NCBI GenBank assembly: GCA_021292165.1
Contig: CM037879.1
Coordinates: 115,455,359-115,519,358, forward strand
Direction: 5' to 3'
From: Shinisaurus crocodilurus
Taxonomy: Eukaryota > Chordata > Lepidosauria > Squamata > Shinisauridae
DNA: 64,000 nt
Both the position numbers and the translations under genes were made by a program. Positions 35,043 through 46,567 of this stretch are shown piece after piece; the first letter of the stretch is position 1, and each line of letters starts with the position of its first letter. The notes below the pieces were generated by a model. It was given only the letters and a program-made list of their open reading frames with translations. It was not told where the DNA came from and did not search any database.

Positions 35043-35631
35043 GCAAACACGGATGAGAATAAAGCATATATCCATCAGGTATCCAATCGGTGAATAACTG
35101 CATTGGGAATAACGAATAGCACAAAAAGAAGAAAGGTTACAAGGGAGCCATGAGAAATGGCAACATTGAAAGAAACAAGATGAATATAACAAAGCGGAAG
35201 AAATGGGAAAAGTGGTGCCAGTGTAAGTGATCAAGTGTTTCCAATAAGAATGAGCATATTGTAAAGCAATTCTAGATGTGATGGCAGAAGTGTGTTTAAA
35301 CACAGAATTTCCCCATCACATAGAAAGTGGGGGTCAGTTTTTAATAGGAAAAAGGAGGTGCAGAATGCTGAACCTTCACCCTGCCTGTGGCCTACCTTCC
35401 CATGGTCTCGGTCCCCGGACGGTTTCCCCTCAAACTTCCAGGATTACAGCTTGGCAGAGGATAGACGTGCTTGAGGAGTGGGACCGTGGACAGGTAAGCA
35501 TGGAGGAGGGGACAATCTGCATGCCTCACAAGGCACCCCACCCTCCTTCAGGTGTTAAAATCAGACCCCCAGCCCTTCTTTCAATAAGTCAGGGGCATTT
35601 CACAGACTATTTCCAGTAACATTACAAGGTA
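35043..35631. other. Intron 3, nothing recognised
   Basis: No element identified. Confidence 0.45.
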
Positions 35632-35890
35632 CAGTAATACCTTGGATTGAGAGCATAATTCGTTCCGGAACCGTGCTTGCAATCCAAAACACTCTTATAT
35701 CAAAGCGAGTCTCTGGCGGGTGTGAGTGGGGCTGATTTCGGCCCGTTAATGCCCACTTGAGGCGAGCGGTTACATCCCTACCTTGTATTGCAAGATGTCG
35801 CTTGTTTATCAAGGCAAAATTTATTTTAAAAAATTGCTTGTCTTGCAAAACGCTCTCAGACCAAGTTACTTGCAATCCAAGGTATTATTG
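35632..35890 (-). mobile_element. Tc1/mariner-like palindromic MITE, copy 2, with a foreign middle
   Basis: Outer arms match the other three copies and both ends abut TA. About 75 bp in the middle (about 35706-35781) are replaced by GGCTGATTTCGGCCCGTTAA-type sequence ending TACATCCCTA, which matches the GC-rich foldback families rather than this MITE. Confidence 0.75.
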
Positions 35891-35892
35891 TA

Positions 35893-36515
35893 TATATGTT
35901 GCATGTAGTCTGAGTGTGAATCATTGGATGAGTGCATGGTACCGATTACTTAACTTTTTCCTAAACTCCATTATTTTTTTGCATAACCTTCATCATGAGT
36001 GTGTGTCTGTGGAGATGCTACTGCAGAATAGGCCCTGACAGTAAAATATATGAGGGTTGTTAACTGAATACATGTTGTGAAAACTATTCCCTAAACTGCC
36101 AGATATGGAGGATGAGGATTTATCGCTATGCAGCAAAAAGTGGTCCAGAATCCCAATGAGAACATTCTCAGGCATAGAAGTTGATGGAGGGGAAACAATG
36201 ATCTTCAAAATGGTTGACATTCATGTGAAGAATTGCTTAATACATGTGGGGGGGGGAGTAGGGAGAAAGCGGCCAGAGTGATCTGTTACTGTGACTACAA
36301 GAAATAAAATCTCTTGAGATCTCAGTTTCCAGGTTTTATGTCAAAAAAGTGTGAAGAAGCATGTAAAATAATCCTGCCTCAGCAAAACAACAAGTTAAGT
36401 TATGGTTGTAGTAATTGCGTAGTGAATATTCTGTAGTAAATGCATGATGAATACCAGCAGCTGGAATTCAGACTGTGTAGCAGCATACTGAACTCAATTA
36501 ATTAATTTGAAACCT
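35893..36515. other. Intron 3, nothing recognised
   Basis: Includes a G run at 36248-36256. Confidence 0.45.
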
Positions 36516-36516
36516 A

Positions 36517-36713
36517 TTTTTTTATTTATTATATTTATACCCCGCCTTTTTTCCTGCTTACATAATCCTCCTCCTCCTCTCCATTTTATCCTCACAACAA
36601 CCCTGTGAGGTAGGTTAGGCTGAGAGTCAGTGACTGGCCCAAAGTCACCCAGTGAGTTTCATGCCGAGCGGGGACTAGAGAACCCAGATCTCCCAAGTCC
36701 CAGTCCTACACCT
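36517..36713 (-). mobile_element. Sauria-type SINE, partial
   Basis: Minus strand: GTCACTGACTCTCAGCCTAA and CTACCTCACAGGGTTGTTGT followed by AAAAAAGGCGGGGTATAAAT; the tRNA-like head is truncated. Confidence 0.85.
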
Positions 36714-36822
36714 TCTGTTTATTTTTAAGTGTTTTGCTATCTTTAGTTTTTGTTGTTGTTGTTTCAGAATAGCTGAACAAGGCTGGTGGCAGAATGGTGA
36801 TATGGAGTCTCTGAAGACATTT

Positions 36823-37261
36823 TAGTATGAATCACCTATTTTCTCACTTTTGAACCAATATGGGAACCAAAATTCAGTTATCCTTCGAAATTTGCACTTG
36901 TCTGAAATTTGCAATAGAGTTCTCCAATAAAAAAGTGTATAAAAATGCATGTATTGGGGGAAAATACACACACAAATGTGTATATTAGTGAAAATACCGT
37001 TCAAAATGCATATATTAGGGAAATTGCTTGCAAAAATGTGTATATTAAGCAAAAAAAATTACAACAATGCATGCAATAGGAGAAATGCACACAAAAATGC
37101 ATGCAAATATTCATGCAACGTTTTTTTTAAAAAAAATCTCAATGTTCAGGACAAACTGAACATAAGACTGGAAATATTCTCAAAGTTTGGGATGAACTGA
37201 ATTTAAGACCAGAAAAATGAGAAACGGAGGGAAACTGAAACTGAGAGGGTCATCCATCCCT
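36823..37261. mobile_element. TAGGGATG-type MITE (family D), copy 2
   Basis: Shares TTCAGTTATCCTT, AGTTCTCCAATAAAAAA and the ATGCATATATTAGG array with 18345-18806 and ends CCATCCCTA. The left end is diverged. Confidence 0.65.
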
Positions 37262-37457
37262 ATTCTGAACATGCACTTGCAAAAGGACATGTCTAGTCCA
37301 TTCAGATCTATTTAGTTTAAAGTTGGTCTAGTTTTGCGTTTAGTTTTGCATTTGCACTTGCAGCTTTGCATTTAGTCTGGAAAACGTTTCACACCATCAC
37401 AGTTGGCAGACCTGTGGAATAAACAATCCAGACCAAAAATAAGCACAGAGGACCTAA

Positions 37458-37570
37458 TGCAACCTGGTGCCCTCCAGACTGTAAATCCTAGGATTCCTGA
37501 CCACTGGGGCTGGGGCTGATGGGAGTTGAAGTCCAAAATAATATGAAGGGCAGCAGTTTGGAGAATGTGT
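37458..37570. mobile_element. hAT-like palindromic MITE (CAGATGTTTTGGAC family)
   Basis: GCAACCTGGTGCCCTCCAGA on the left; GATGGGAGTTGAAGTCCAAA on the right. Confidence 0.75.
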
Positions 37571-38405
37571 TTAGAATGGTGACTGTTGTGATCCAGTCCA
37601 CAGGTACCTTGAACAGTGACTGATACAGAGGGAACTTATGGCTGTCTTGGAGACCCTGCATTCCTCAAGCCTTTCCAAGGCTCAGTCAAAGAGAGAGAAA
37701 ATTGACTGGCTACCATGAGGAGGAAGACTTGACACCCGATTCTGCCCTTGAAGAAAGTGTAGTAAGCCTTTCAAAGTGAGAACTTGAATTCTCTGCTCTG
37801 GCAACATACCCACTACTCAAGCCTCTTACTCCTCTATATCTGTCCCGTTGGAAAGACAAGAGGCTCCTTGGGGAGGCCATTCAGTGACACTGGAAATCAA
37901 CATTTTGCAATATGACTTTTACTCAGGTCTCCATAAATCACTTCAACAGCTCTCCAATTGCAAGTTCCGTTCCCAGTAAGAGACCATCCTCGCCCCAAGT
38001 TCTCAAAAAATTGCAGAGAATGCAAGGAAGGGAAGGGGGCCCATCTCCTTCCATGTTGATGTTGTAGAAGGCAGGGTCTTCTTTTATTTCTTAGGGGACT
38101 CTGTTTAAAATTTAAAAAGCAAAGGCAAAAAACACTAAACCAGCTCACAAAATTGAATGCCTAAATTATTGTGTTGTATTATTATTACAATAACCTACTC
38201 CTGCTGCTGAATTACCTGCAATATGATGCTTGCTTCTGACTTCTACCACTTTTTTATTAATCTCCCTAAAAATTTGCTTCAAAACTTACTGTTCCTTAGT
38301 AAATTTAACCTGGTCTCCTTACTTTATTTGTGCATGTGTATGGAGATTCCCCTATATCCCAGATATAGGACAGGAGCCTGAGTGGAGTTCTGTTCATGGA
38401 CGCTC
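37571..38405. other. Intron 3, nothing recognised
   Basis: No repeat or exon recognised. Confidence 0.45.
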
Positions 38406-38407
38406 TC

Positions 38408-38605
38408 ATCAGCGGAAGTGTATGTATGTGTGTGTGGCATGGAGGTGACTTTCACCAATGCCTGCTTCCCCTTTCAACCTCTTGTGCTCCTGAAAATCTG
38501 TTCCAGAGGGTTGAAGGACCCTCTGGAATAGTGGAAGGGCCTTCAGGAGAAGGGAGAATTGGCAAACATTGCCTTCTGCCCTTCTGCCAATGACTTCCTC
38601 CACTG
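38408..38605. mobile_element. Foldback element with perfect central hairpin
   Basis: TTCCAGAGGGT (38501-38511) and ACCCTCTGGAA (38518-38528) form perfect 11-bp arms with a 6-base loop; CTCCTGAA/TTCAGGAG and GAAGGGAGAATTGGC/GCC-type arms extend it outward. The outer limits are uncertain. Confidence 0.45.
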
Positions 38606-39455
38606 GATCCCAGTCCTGTCCTTGAAAAGAAGGGCTCCTTCCATTTTCAAATGCGTAGTTGGGATCGAATACATAGACCCTTGTGTCAAAATGGGGTCCC
38701 TGGCCTCATCAAATCCCATATCCAATTTTAGAAAAACATAATCAGCTACACTACCTTTCAACTGTCAGAGCCAAGCCAATATTCCTTTCCCATGGGCTCT
38801 CTTAAAAGAAAAAGAGGGGGAAAAGATACTTCCTTCACTGACAGACAAGGTACTCTAAACTTATGCAACTGTGTGCATTTCTCATTCTTTACTTTTAGGC
38901 CAGGCGGCCAGGCTGTCGGTGTCTTCAGAGTCTCAATGAACTTTATATGATTTATGGGAATAAAAAGAGCAGAATATTTAAGCATAAGTCAAATTAATGT
39001 TCACAATCATGAGAGATTATTAATGCAGAGACGTTAAAGCCATCAGAACAATAATTAAAATATAAATTTTCTCTGCTTTTTAACACTGAGAAACAAACAC
39101 AGTTAAACAATACTGAACTAATAAAACAATTGCTTTCCATTAAGGAAGGCACCATGCAGTAATTAGCTTTAGCACATAATTACTAATTGTGTTTGCCCTT
39201 GGAGATACTTCATAGGTCACTTAAAATATTCTGTACTGAGAGGATACAAAACATGACGCCACCCAGAATCAATATCCTCACACCCACAAAATGGATTGGA
39301 AAATGTTATTTACTAATAACTTATTTTACAGTTCCTTCTGTTGAATGCCAAAGTCATTTGGGAAATGTAAACTTTCAAGTTCTTTGTGAAATGAAAATGT
39401 CACACACACACACACACACCTTTTGAAAATACGGTGAACATTTATATTTATTATA
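38606..39455. other. Intron 3, nothing recognised apart from (CA)n
   Basis: A (CA)n run lies at 39401-39419. No repeat family otherwise. Confidence 0.45.
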
Positions 39456-39708
39456 CAGTAATACCTTGGATTGCAAGTAACTTGGTTTGAGAGCGTTTTG
39501 CAAGACAAGCAAATTTTTAAATATTTATTTAATTTTTTTTTACTTGATATTCAAGCAACGTCTTGCAATACAAGTACTGTAGTACGCGGCTTAAATTAAA
39601 AATCTCTGTACACATTTTTTGGGGGGGGATTTCTTTATGATATAAGAGTGTTTTGGATTACAAGCACATTTCCAGAACGAATTATGCTCTCAATCCAAGG
39701 CATGACTG
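39456..39708 (+). mobile_element. Tc1/mariner-like palindromic MITE, copy 3
   Basis: 253 bp, TA on both sides, inverted ends as in the copy at 26331-26576. Confidence 0.85.
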
Positions 39709-39966
39709 TACTACAGCTCCTACCAGCATAAATAGCTTTCTGCCATCCTCTTCTATAGAGTAGCAAGATACCCTTTTTGGGGGACATATTCAGCTCTTAA
39801 CACCAAAACCTCAGGCTTGTTTAAAAATTGTGATTGTGCTCCTGCAAATGTTCGAGTAGGGGAGTCTGGACTTTACCTGTTCTAACACAACTTTTATGTT
39901 CACAGGTGTGGGTCTTGACAATTTGTGTGGTCATCCCTTCAAAAAGCAGTGGACATGGGCAGTGAA

Positions 39967-39998
<32 letters not shown>

Positions 39999-40420
39999 CC
40001 TTCACTGTTACATGTAAAAAGATCTTTGCTCCATATTACCGCTAGGATTCATGAATGTCTTTATTTTACTGCAGTTGGAGCACACACTACAATTTCCGCA
40101 GGGGAATTGACCTTTTCCTTACATATCCATCTAAGGTTTTGGCTGGGTTTTGTACTTTTCCACTCATGTTGGTATGAGCCAGCATATCTTTAAGCCTCTT
40201 CTGGCATTCATGGGCAAATGGGGCCATTTCTACAATTGAGAATATCCTCCAACCAACAGGTACCAAAATTTATTAATAGTGGCCTTAATTTGCCCAGTGC
40301 AGTCATCAAAGGTAATTGGCACTATCATCTTGTCTACCTATTTTTTTTTCTTTTTTGGGCTTGGGCAATGCTTCCAACTTGAACAGCCTGAAGAGTAGTG
40401 ATTACAGGGCTTGCTTTTGA
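39709..40420. other. Intron 3, nothing recognised apart from (CA)n
   Basis: A (CA)n run lies at 39968-39997. No gene. Confidence 0.45.
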
Positions 40421-40435
40421 GTGGCTTTGCTGTTT

Positions 40436-41333
40436 TGTGGAAGAGCTCACAGAGATGACACAAAGTTGGGTGGAACAGCTAATACTCTGGAAGACAGAAA
40501 CAAAATTCAAAGTGACCTCGATAGGCTGGAGCGCTGGGCCGAAAACAACAGAATGAAATTTAATAGGGATAAATGCCAAGTGCTGCACCTAGGGAGAGGA
40601 AACCAAATGCAGAGTTACAGAATGGGGGACACTTGGCTCAACAATACTACAAGTGAGAAGGATCTTGGAATTGTGGTAGATCACAAACTGAATATGAGCC
40701 AGCAATGCGATGTGGCTGCAAAGAAGGCAAATGCAATTTTGGGCTGTATTAATAGAAGTATAGCTTCCAAATCGCGGGAAGTGATAATTCCCCTTTACTC
40801 GGCACTGGTTAGGCCTCATCTTGAGTACTGCGTCCAGTTCTGGGCACCTCACTTTAAGAAGGACATAGACAAACTGGAGAGGGTTCAGAGGAGGGCAACA
40901 AGGATGATAAAGGGACTGGAAACAAGGCCCTATGAGGAGAGACTGAAAGAACTGGGCATGTTTAGCCTTCAGAAGAGGAGACTGAGGGGAGATATGATCG
41001 CACTCTTCCAGTATTTGAAGGGATGTCACACAGAGGAGGGCAAAGATCTCTTCTCGTTCATCCCAGTTTGCAGGACACGGAATAATGGGCTCAAGTTACA
41101 GGAACCTAGATTCCACCTAAACATCAGGAAAAATTTCCTGACTGTCAGAGCAATAAGACAATGGAATCAACTACCTAGGGAGGTTGTGGGCTCTCCCACT
41201 CTGGAGGCATTCAAGGTGCAGCTGGACAGACATCTGTCAGAGATGCTTTGACCTAGATTCCTGCATTGAGCAGGGGGTTGGACTCGATGGCCTTGTAGGC
41301 CCCTTCCAACTCTACTTTTCTATGATTCTATGA
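40436..41333 (+). mobile_element. CR1 LINE, 3' third, long uninterrupted reading frame
   Basis: A 5'-truncated CR1 retrotransposon, antisense to GRIK2. The frame runs without a stop to 41251 and encodes the C-terminal reverse transcriptase part of CR1 ORF2: DDTKLGGTANTLEDR, DLDRLERWAENNRMKFN, LYSALVRPHLEYCVQFWAP, RRATRMIKGLE, FHLNIRKNFLTVRAIRQWNQ. The 3' untranslated tail has GAGCAGGGGGTTGGACTCGA and ends with two ATTCTATG-type octamers, the CR1 hallmark. The preserved frame suggests a relatively young copy. It is not a host gene. Confidence 0.95.
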
Positions 41334-41440
41334 GACGGAAGTCTTAGGAGAGCTCCTAAGTTGAGCAGGATTCCACAAAGTTGATAATATTACCTATCTT
41401 GCTTAACACCATAGGAAGCAGCTGGGTGAGATTGCCTAGG

Positions 41441-41572
41441 TCAGCTTTCCCCAGCATGGTGTCCTCTAGATGTGTTGGACTCCAGATGTGTTGGACATGC
41501 TGGCTGGGAATGATGGGGCTTGTAGTCCAACACATCTGGAGGATACCAGGATGGGAAAGCCTGATCTAGATC
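41441..41572. mobile_element. hAT-like palindromic MITE (CAGATGTGTTGGAC subfamily)
   Basis: CAGCTTTCCCCAGCATGGTG mirrored by CACCAGGATGGGAAAGCCTG-like sequence on the right, with CCAGATGTGTTGGAC twice on the left. Confidence 0.8.
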
Positions 41573-41875
41573 TTCTCAGTGGGGCGTCTGTAGTATGCTG
41601 GCAATACCCAGCTCTATACTTCATTAATCAAACAACTTGAAATGGCTGTGTCTGTCCTAAACCAGTGTTTGGATGCTGCAGTGGATGAGGCTGAAGAAGA
41701 TGAAGTCAAAACTGAGAAGATGGAAAAGACCAGATGCCTTAGGAGAGTAATCTGTGGTTGATGGGATGATAATTAAAAACAGCAAACCAGTTTTGCAGCC
41801 TGGGAGTGCATCTGGATCCAGCTTTTTTATCTGAAAGCACAAGTTGCAGTTGTAGGTAGGAGTGCCTTCTAACAG
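41573..41875. other. Intron 3, nothing recognised
   Basis: No element identified. Confidence 0.4.
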
Positions 41876-41879
41876 TTAC

Positions 41880-42540
41880 AAGCAGGAAGGCTGTATCCCT
41901 TCTTAGAGAAAAGCAAGCTTGGCATTGGCATCTTTACCTTTGCTATATCTTAGATGGACTACTCCAGTGTGATTTACATAGAGCTGCTCCTTGAAGATGA
42001 CTTTGGAGCTTCAGCTGGTACAGAATCCTGTGGTCTGCCTCCTATTTGTTTGTTTCTAAGAAGCATGAGTGGCCTGTCTGCCAAAGCACTCGAAGAGGCA
42101 GCTTAAAATAGTAAAACAAAATGTAAAATCTCCACTACAGAAACAAACTTGGCATCAGCAGCATAAAATAAAACAATCAATAAAAACAAGCTAACAAATA
42201 TTAACTGGGGAGGGGAAGTAAGAATAATACAAAAGAGCACAAGACAACAGCAACAAAACAAACCTCAAGCACATAGTCAGCAGATAAAAACAGATAAAAG
42301 GCTATAGAATAACCAATTATAGTAACATAAACAACAAAACAAGACAGGGCCATAAAATACCAACTAATCACCAGCAACAACAACAAAAGCCCTTTCAAAA
42401 CAAGAACATCTTCAGTAACTGCTAGAAAATCCCGAAAGAAGTGGCCAAGCAAACTTCCCTTGACAATGAATTCTACAGCATGTGTTCAGCACCAGCAGAG
42501 GACCTGCTCCGAGGCCTCACAGAATTTATTTGAGCTAAAG
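41880..42540. mobile_element. Two abutting L2/CR1-clade fragments
   Basis: 41880-42035 is plus-strand L2 coding remnant (TCAGCTGGTACAGAATCCTG encodes LQLVQN-like sequence). From about 42080 to 42540 the minus strand looks like an L2/CR1-clade 3' part with an A-rich tail. Both are old. Confidence 0.5.
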
Positions 42541-42601
42541 ATGGAACACTTGGATCTCAAGAAATGGGTTAGGAGAAGATGTTAGGAGATAGAAGCTCTA
42601 A

Positions 42602-42677
42602 GGCAACCTTCCTCAAACTGGTGCTCTCCAGATGTGTTGGATGGTAACTCTGATCACCCCTGGACAGCGTGGCCATT
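42602..42677. mobile_element. hAT-like palindromic MITE, half copy
   Basis: Left arm AACTGGTGCTCTCCAGATGT present; the right arm is missing. Confidence 0.55.
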
Positions 42678-43654
42678 GAAAGCTTAGTCATTAAGTTTCT
42701 ATGCATGACAATGCATGAAATCTATCAAAACAAATATTTGCTGCACTCCAACTCAGAGTTAAGCATGCTTAAGTCCACTGAAATCAGTGCTGAATTGTGG
42801 CCCTATTGGGCACTATCCAATGCTGCCCATGTGCTCCCCTGATTATGTGAGCTCCTTCTGAGGCCTCCACTGACCTGTTCCATTCTGGAAACAAACATTT
42901 TGGTTTGTTTCTGGTTGTTTAAGGAAGTACTAGCTTCTTGTTCCACTGGCAGTAGGTCCTGCTGGTGCACAGGCAGAGTTGGATACTGTCCTATGTTTTT
43001 TGTTTGTTTGTCTAATGCAAGTCTAAGCCAAGTGCAGTCTGTTGCATAAGGTGTACACTTGTTTGTCCTTATCTCTCCCTCCTTTCCTGCCAGTAACTTA
43101 TTCCCATCTTTATGAGCTTTTAGGATTGATGGCAGATAATGCTTGAACCCTCCTTTAATAGAGTTATCTCATAATGGATGTTTGCCTTCTGCATGTTCAT
43201 ATCTCCACCACCATTATGGCGGTTCTATAATCATGAGGCATCACCCCCTTATTATTAAAAGTGATGAGCATTTGCTTATTTGTTGGATTTACGTGACACT
43301 GTTTTGTTACCTCCAGAATGTGCTAATGTTTGTACATGAAGCATCTAATTTTGCAATAAAAAAGAAAGTACTGAAAGGAACATATAAGTGTACAGACTTC
43401 TAAACATTCAGGAAACACCAAGGATCTGATTCGATCCCCATCCATCCTTTCTATCTTATTCTGGAGAACTAAAAAACCACACCATTAAATTAAATGGAAA
43501 CTATTATTTGGGGAGCTAAATACTCATTACTAATGAATATTATGAAACTTTATAAATGGTGGCTGTTGCCAGCCATATACGTGTGATCTGCTGTCCAATA
43601 AGGATTGGGCCCCCACCTGTATGTTTTGCTGCCAAAAGCAAATTGTAAGTGTAT
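42678..43654. other. Intron 3, little recognised
   Basis: 42735-42850 and 42940-42975 contain motifs of the short dispersed repeat seen at 33157. The rest is unassigned. Confidence 0.4.
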
Positions 43655-44533
43655 TATTTTTATTTTATTTATTATATTTATTAATTGCCCATCTGGCTGG
43701 TCACCCAGACACCCTGGGCGATGTACAACCAAAATAACACAATAAAACAATACAATAAAATATAATAATTAAAACAGTATAAAAAATTCTTTTAAAATCC
43801 TAACCCACCTCATATTCCCGCCTGAACAGCCATGTTTTTAATGCACGGCGGAAGCTCATCACGAAGGGGGCATGGCAAAGATCACTAGGGAGGGAGTTCC
43901 ATAACGTGGGGGCCGCCACAGAGAAGGCCCTCTTCCTAGTCCCCACCAGCCTGGCTGCTCTGGCTGATGGGATAAGGAGAAGGCCGTCTGTGGCAGATCT
44001 TGTTGAGCGGCCTCCTTGGTGTTGCTGGAGGCGCTCCTTGAGATAAACTGGGCCGGAGCCGTGTAGGGTTTTAAAGGTCAAAACCAACACCTTGAATTCG
44101 GCTCGGCAAGCAACTGGTAGCCAGTGCAACTCATTAAGCACTGGCGTGATGTGATCACGCCGGCGGCTGCCCTTAATCAGGCAAGCCGCCGCGTTCTGTA
44201 CCAGCTGAAGCTTCCGAACCGTCTTCCAGGGTAACCCCACATAGAGCGCATTACAGTAGTCTAGGCGAGAGGAGACCAAGGCATGAACCACTGATGGGAG
44301 CAGGTGATTAGGAAGGTAGGGGCGCAGCTGCCGTATCAGCTGACACTTGAGCCTCCATGGACAGCTGGGAGTCTAGAATGACCCCCAAGCTGCGGACCTG
44401 GTCCTTCAGGGGTAGATGTACCCCATTCAGCACCAGGTAAACATCCCCTAACCTCCCCTTGTCCCCCACCAGAAGTACCTCGGTCTTGTCGGGGTCCAGC
44501 TTCAGCATGTTCCTTCCCATCCAGCCACCCATT
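43655..44533 (-). mobile_element. L2-like LINE 3' part with readable frames
   Basis: Minus strand: an upstream frame (44308-44532) encodes KLDPDKTEVLLVGD and [10 protein letters not shown]; the main frame (43800-44291) encodes [32 protein letters not shown] and [12 protein letters not shown], the L2-clade reverse transcriptase C-terminus. The two frames are offset by an indel. The tail is GGGCAATTAATAAATATAAT. 5'-truncated. Confidence 0.92.
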
Positions 44534-45222
44534 TTGTGTACATTTTGTTAATAAATTGAATTACATATTTTTGCTTTGAGGAATAGGTTCCTGGGTACAA
44601 AAAGTGATGGGACTCTCATACTAATTTTTTGTGCAATAAAATCACTGCAACGTTTCTACCCATCACTTTTATACTGTGGTCATTTCTTTTGGGATGTAGC
44701 CTCCCCTTTTCTTTTCTGCTTCCTCAGGTTGACCCAATTCAGAATTGAATTCAAGGTATTGGTTGGTAATTACTTTTGGAGCCATAAATTGCCTGGATCT
44801 GACATACCTTCTGATAGCCTTAAGGTATGGGCAGTCACAGGATCTTCTGAAATATTCAGTCTGCCTGCTTGTACTTATCACCCTCAGATCTGTAGATGAC
44901 ATGGAGCAATTTGGTTTTGGACTCAATGTTCCTGGGGTTTTGCCTGACCCCATTCCCACTCCAGGGAAACCAACTAAAAGAAGGTATTGCTGTTGTTGTT
45001 TTAAGATATCTTTGTAGAACACGTTTGCATCAAAGTTTTCCTTATTGGGGGGATACCCACCAGAAGAATTACTCATGTGTAAATTATTCACAATCAAGCC
45101 CAGATTTGATCTACCCCAACAAAAGGTTGTAAAACTGTTGCTAAGGCCCTTCTTCAGGGGCAGAATTATTAGGTGAGTAAGTCTCCACAGCACTGTTTCA
45201 AATATCAGCCTTTAGCGTGTGC
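44534..45222. other. Intron 3, weak LINE trace only
   Basis: A short stretch near 44735-44780 encodes RIEFKVLVGNYF, faintly L2-like. Nothing else. Confidence 0.4.
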
Positions 45223-45250
45223 GTGTACACACACACACACACACACACAC
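45223..45250. repeat. (CA)n microsatellite
   Basis: About 14 CA units. Confidence 0.95.
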
Positions 45251-45287
45251 CCTGCAGATCTACTGAAGAGCTAAGAACCCCAGGTTT

Positions 45288-45453
45288 TCATAGATCATAG
45301 ATCTGATAGAGTTGGAAGGAGCCTACAAGGCTATCGAGTCCAACCCCCTGCTCAATGCAGGAAACTAGAGGAGGGGTCTCCCATCCAAGTAATAACCAGG
45401 CCTGACCCGGCTTAGCTTTCCACACTCAGACAAGCTGAGCCAGCATAAGCCAC
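45288..45453 (-). mobile_element. 5S-rRNA-derived SINE with CR1 tail, copy 1
   Basis: Minus strand: GTGGCTTATGCTGGCTCAGC, then AAGCTAAGCCGGGTCAGGCC and TTACTTGGATGGGAGACC (the 5S rRNA internal promoter region), then GAGCAGGGGGTTGGACTCGA and ATAGATCTATGA-type end (the CR1 3' tail). Sense with respect to GRIK2. The first bases of the 5S head are missing relative to the other copies. Confidence 0.9.
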
Positions 45454-45965
45454 TTGCCAATGTTACTGAGATATCTGTTCAGACATTCTGCAGAACATCA
45501 CAGGGAAAGTCAGTTCTATATAGTATTAAGGTCTCATTTTCAGAATGTAGATGAAGCACATGTTTTCAGCTCGCTCGTTAAAAATTCAATAGATAGTTAT
45601 GAAGTTCAACAGATACAATCCCTTTGTTATAACTATAGTTTATCACTCCCTTAACAGGTCCTTGTGCTTGAAATAAATTGCCCATAAATCAGATATTTTT
45701 TAAAATTATTATTCATTATTTATGCTGCATCTTTAAAGTACACAGCACTTTATAACGGCCCAGGTCTGCACCATGATTGCGACCGTAAATTGTTTCTTAT
45801 GAATTGTTTTCTATAAAGCATTTATAATACAACCTTTAATATAATATATACCTGTATATTGTATTAGCTTATTTATTAATTTATTTGATTTGTATTCCAC
45901 CTTTCTACCAAGAAAAATGGTGCTCAAGGCAGCTTTAAAGGAGTAGAAATTTTGCCAAAAGGATA
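45454..45965. other. Intron 3, nothing recognised
   Basis: No element identified. Confidence 0.4.
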
Positions 45966-46214
45966 CAGTCATGCCTTGGATTGAGAGCATAATTCGTTCC
46001 GGAAACGTGCTTGTAATCCAAAACACTCTTATATCAAAATGAAATCCCCCCAAAAAAATTTGTACAGAGATTTTTAATTTAAGCCGTACTACAGTACTTG
46101 TATTGCAAGACGTCGCTTGTATATCAAGTCAAAAAATTTAAATAAATATTTAAAAATTTGCTTGTCTTGCAAAACACTCTCAAACCAAGTTACTTGCAAT
46201 CCAAGGTATTACTG
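45966..46214 (-). mobile_element. Tc1/mariner-like palindromic MITE, copy 4
   Basis: 249 bp between TA dinucleotides, ends as in the other copies; nearly the same as the copy at 26331-26576. Confidence 0.85.
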
Positions 46215-46565
46215 TATATCCAAAGAGTTACCTTCCCTCCCACCCATTTTTGTTGAAATTTGAACAGTCGGGGTAACTGCCTAGAAATTCCATGAATGTT
46301 TCTCTGAACTATAAAACCAGTATCTGCCAAATATCTTTCTCCTCAGGGTTGTGACATCTGAGGAACTAATGAACATACGCACCTATATACAATGTGCTCT
46401 GTCAAACCTAGAAGGAGAATCAGCACATAATTTGAAAGATACTGAACTTATTGCTAGGTGGATCAATGGTCAAATATTCCACAACCTTCACACACTGTCC
46501 CATGGCACTGGTGGTGCCATGCCTGATCCAGATAATAGTACATCTCATCTAGATTTTAGTGTGTC
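46215..46565. other. Intron 3, nothing recognised
   Basis: A frame at 46351-46644 has no family resemblance. Confidence 0.4.
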
Positions 46566-46567
46566 AC

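Noticed and set aside
40421..41251. 276-codon open frame as a possible host gene
   Set aside because: The sequence is CR1 ORF2 reverse transcriptase C-terminus and is followed by the CR1 3' tail; it is a transposon remnant.
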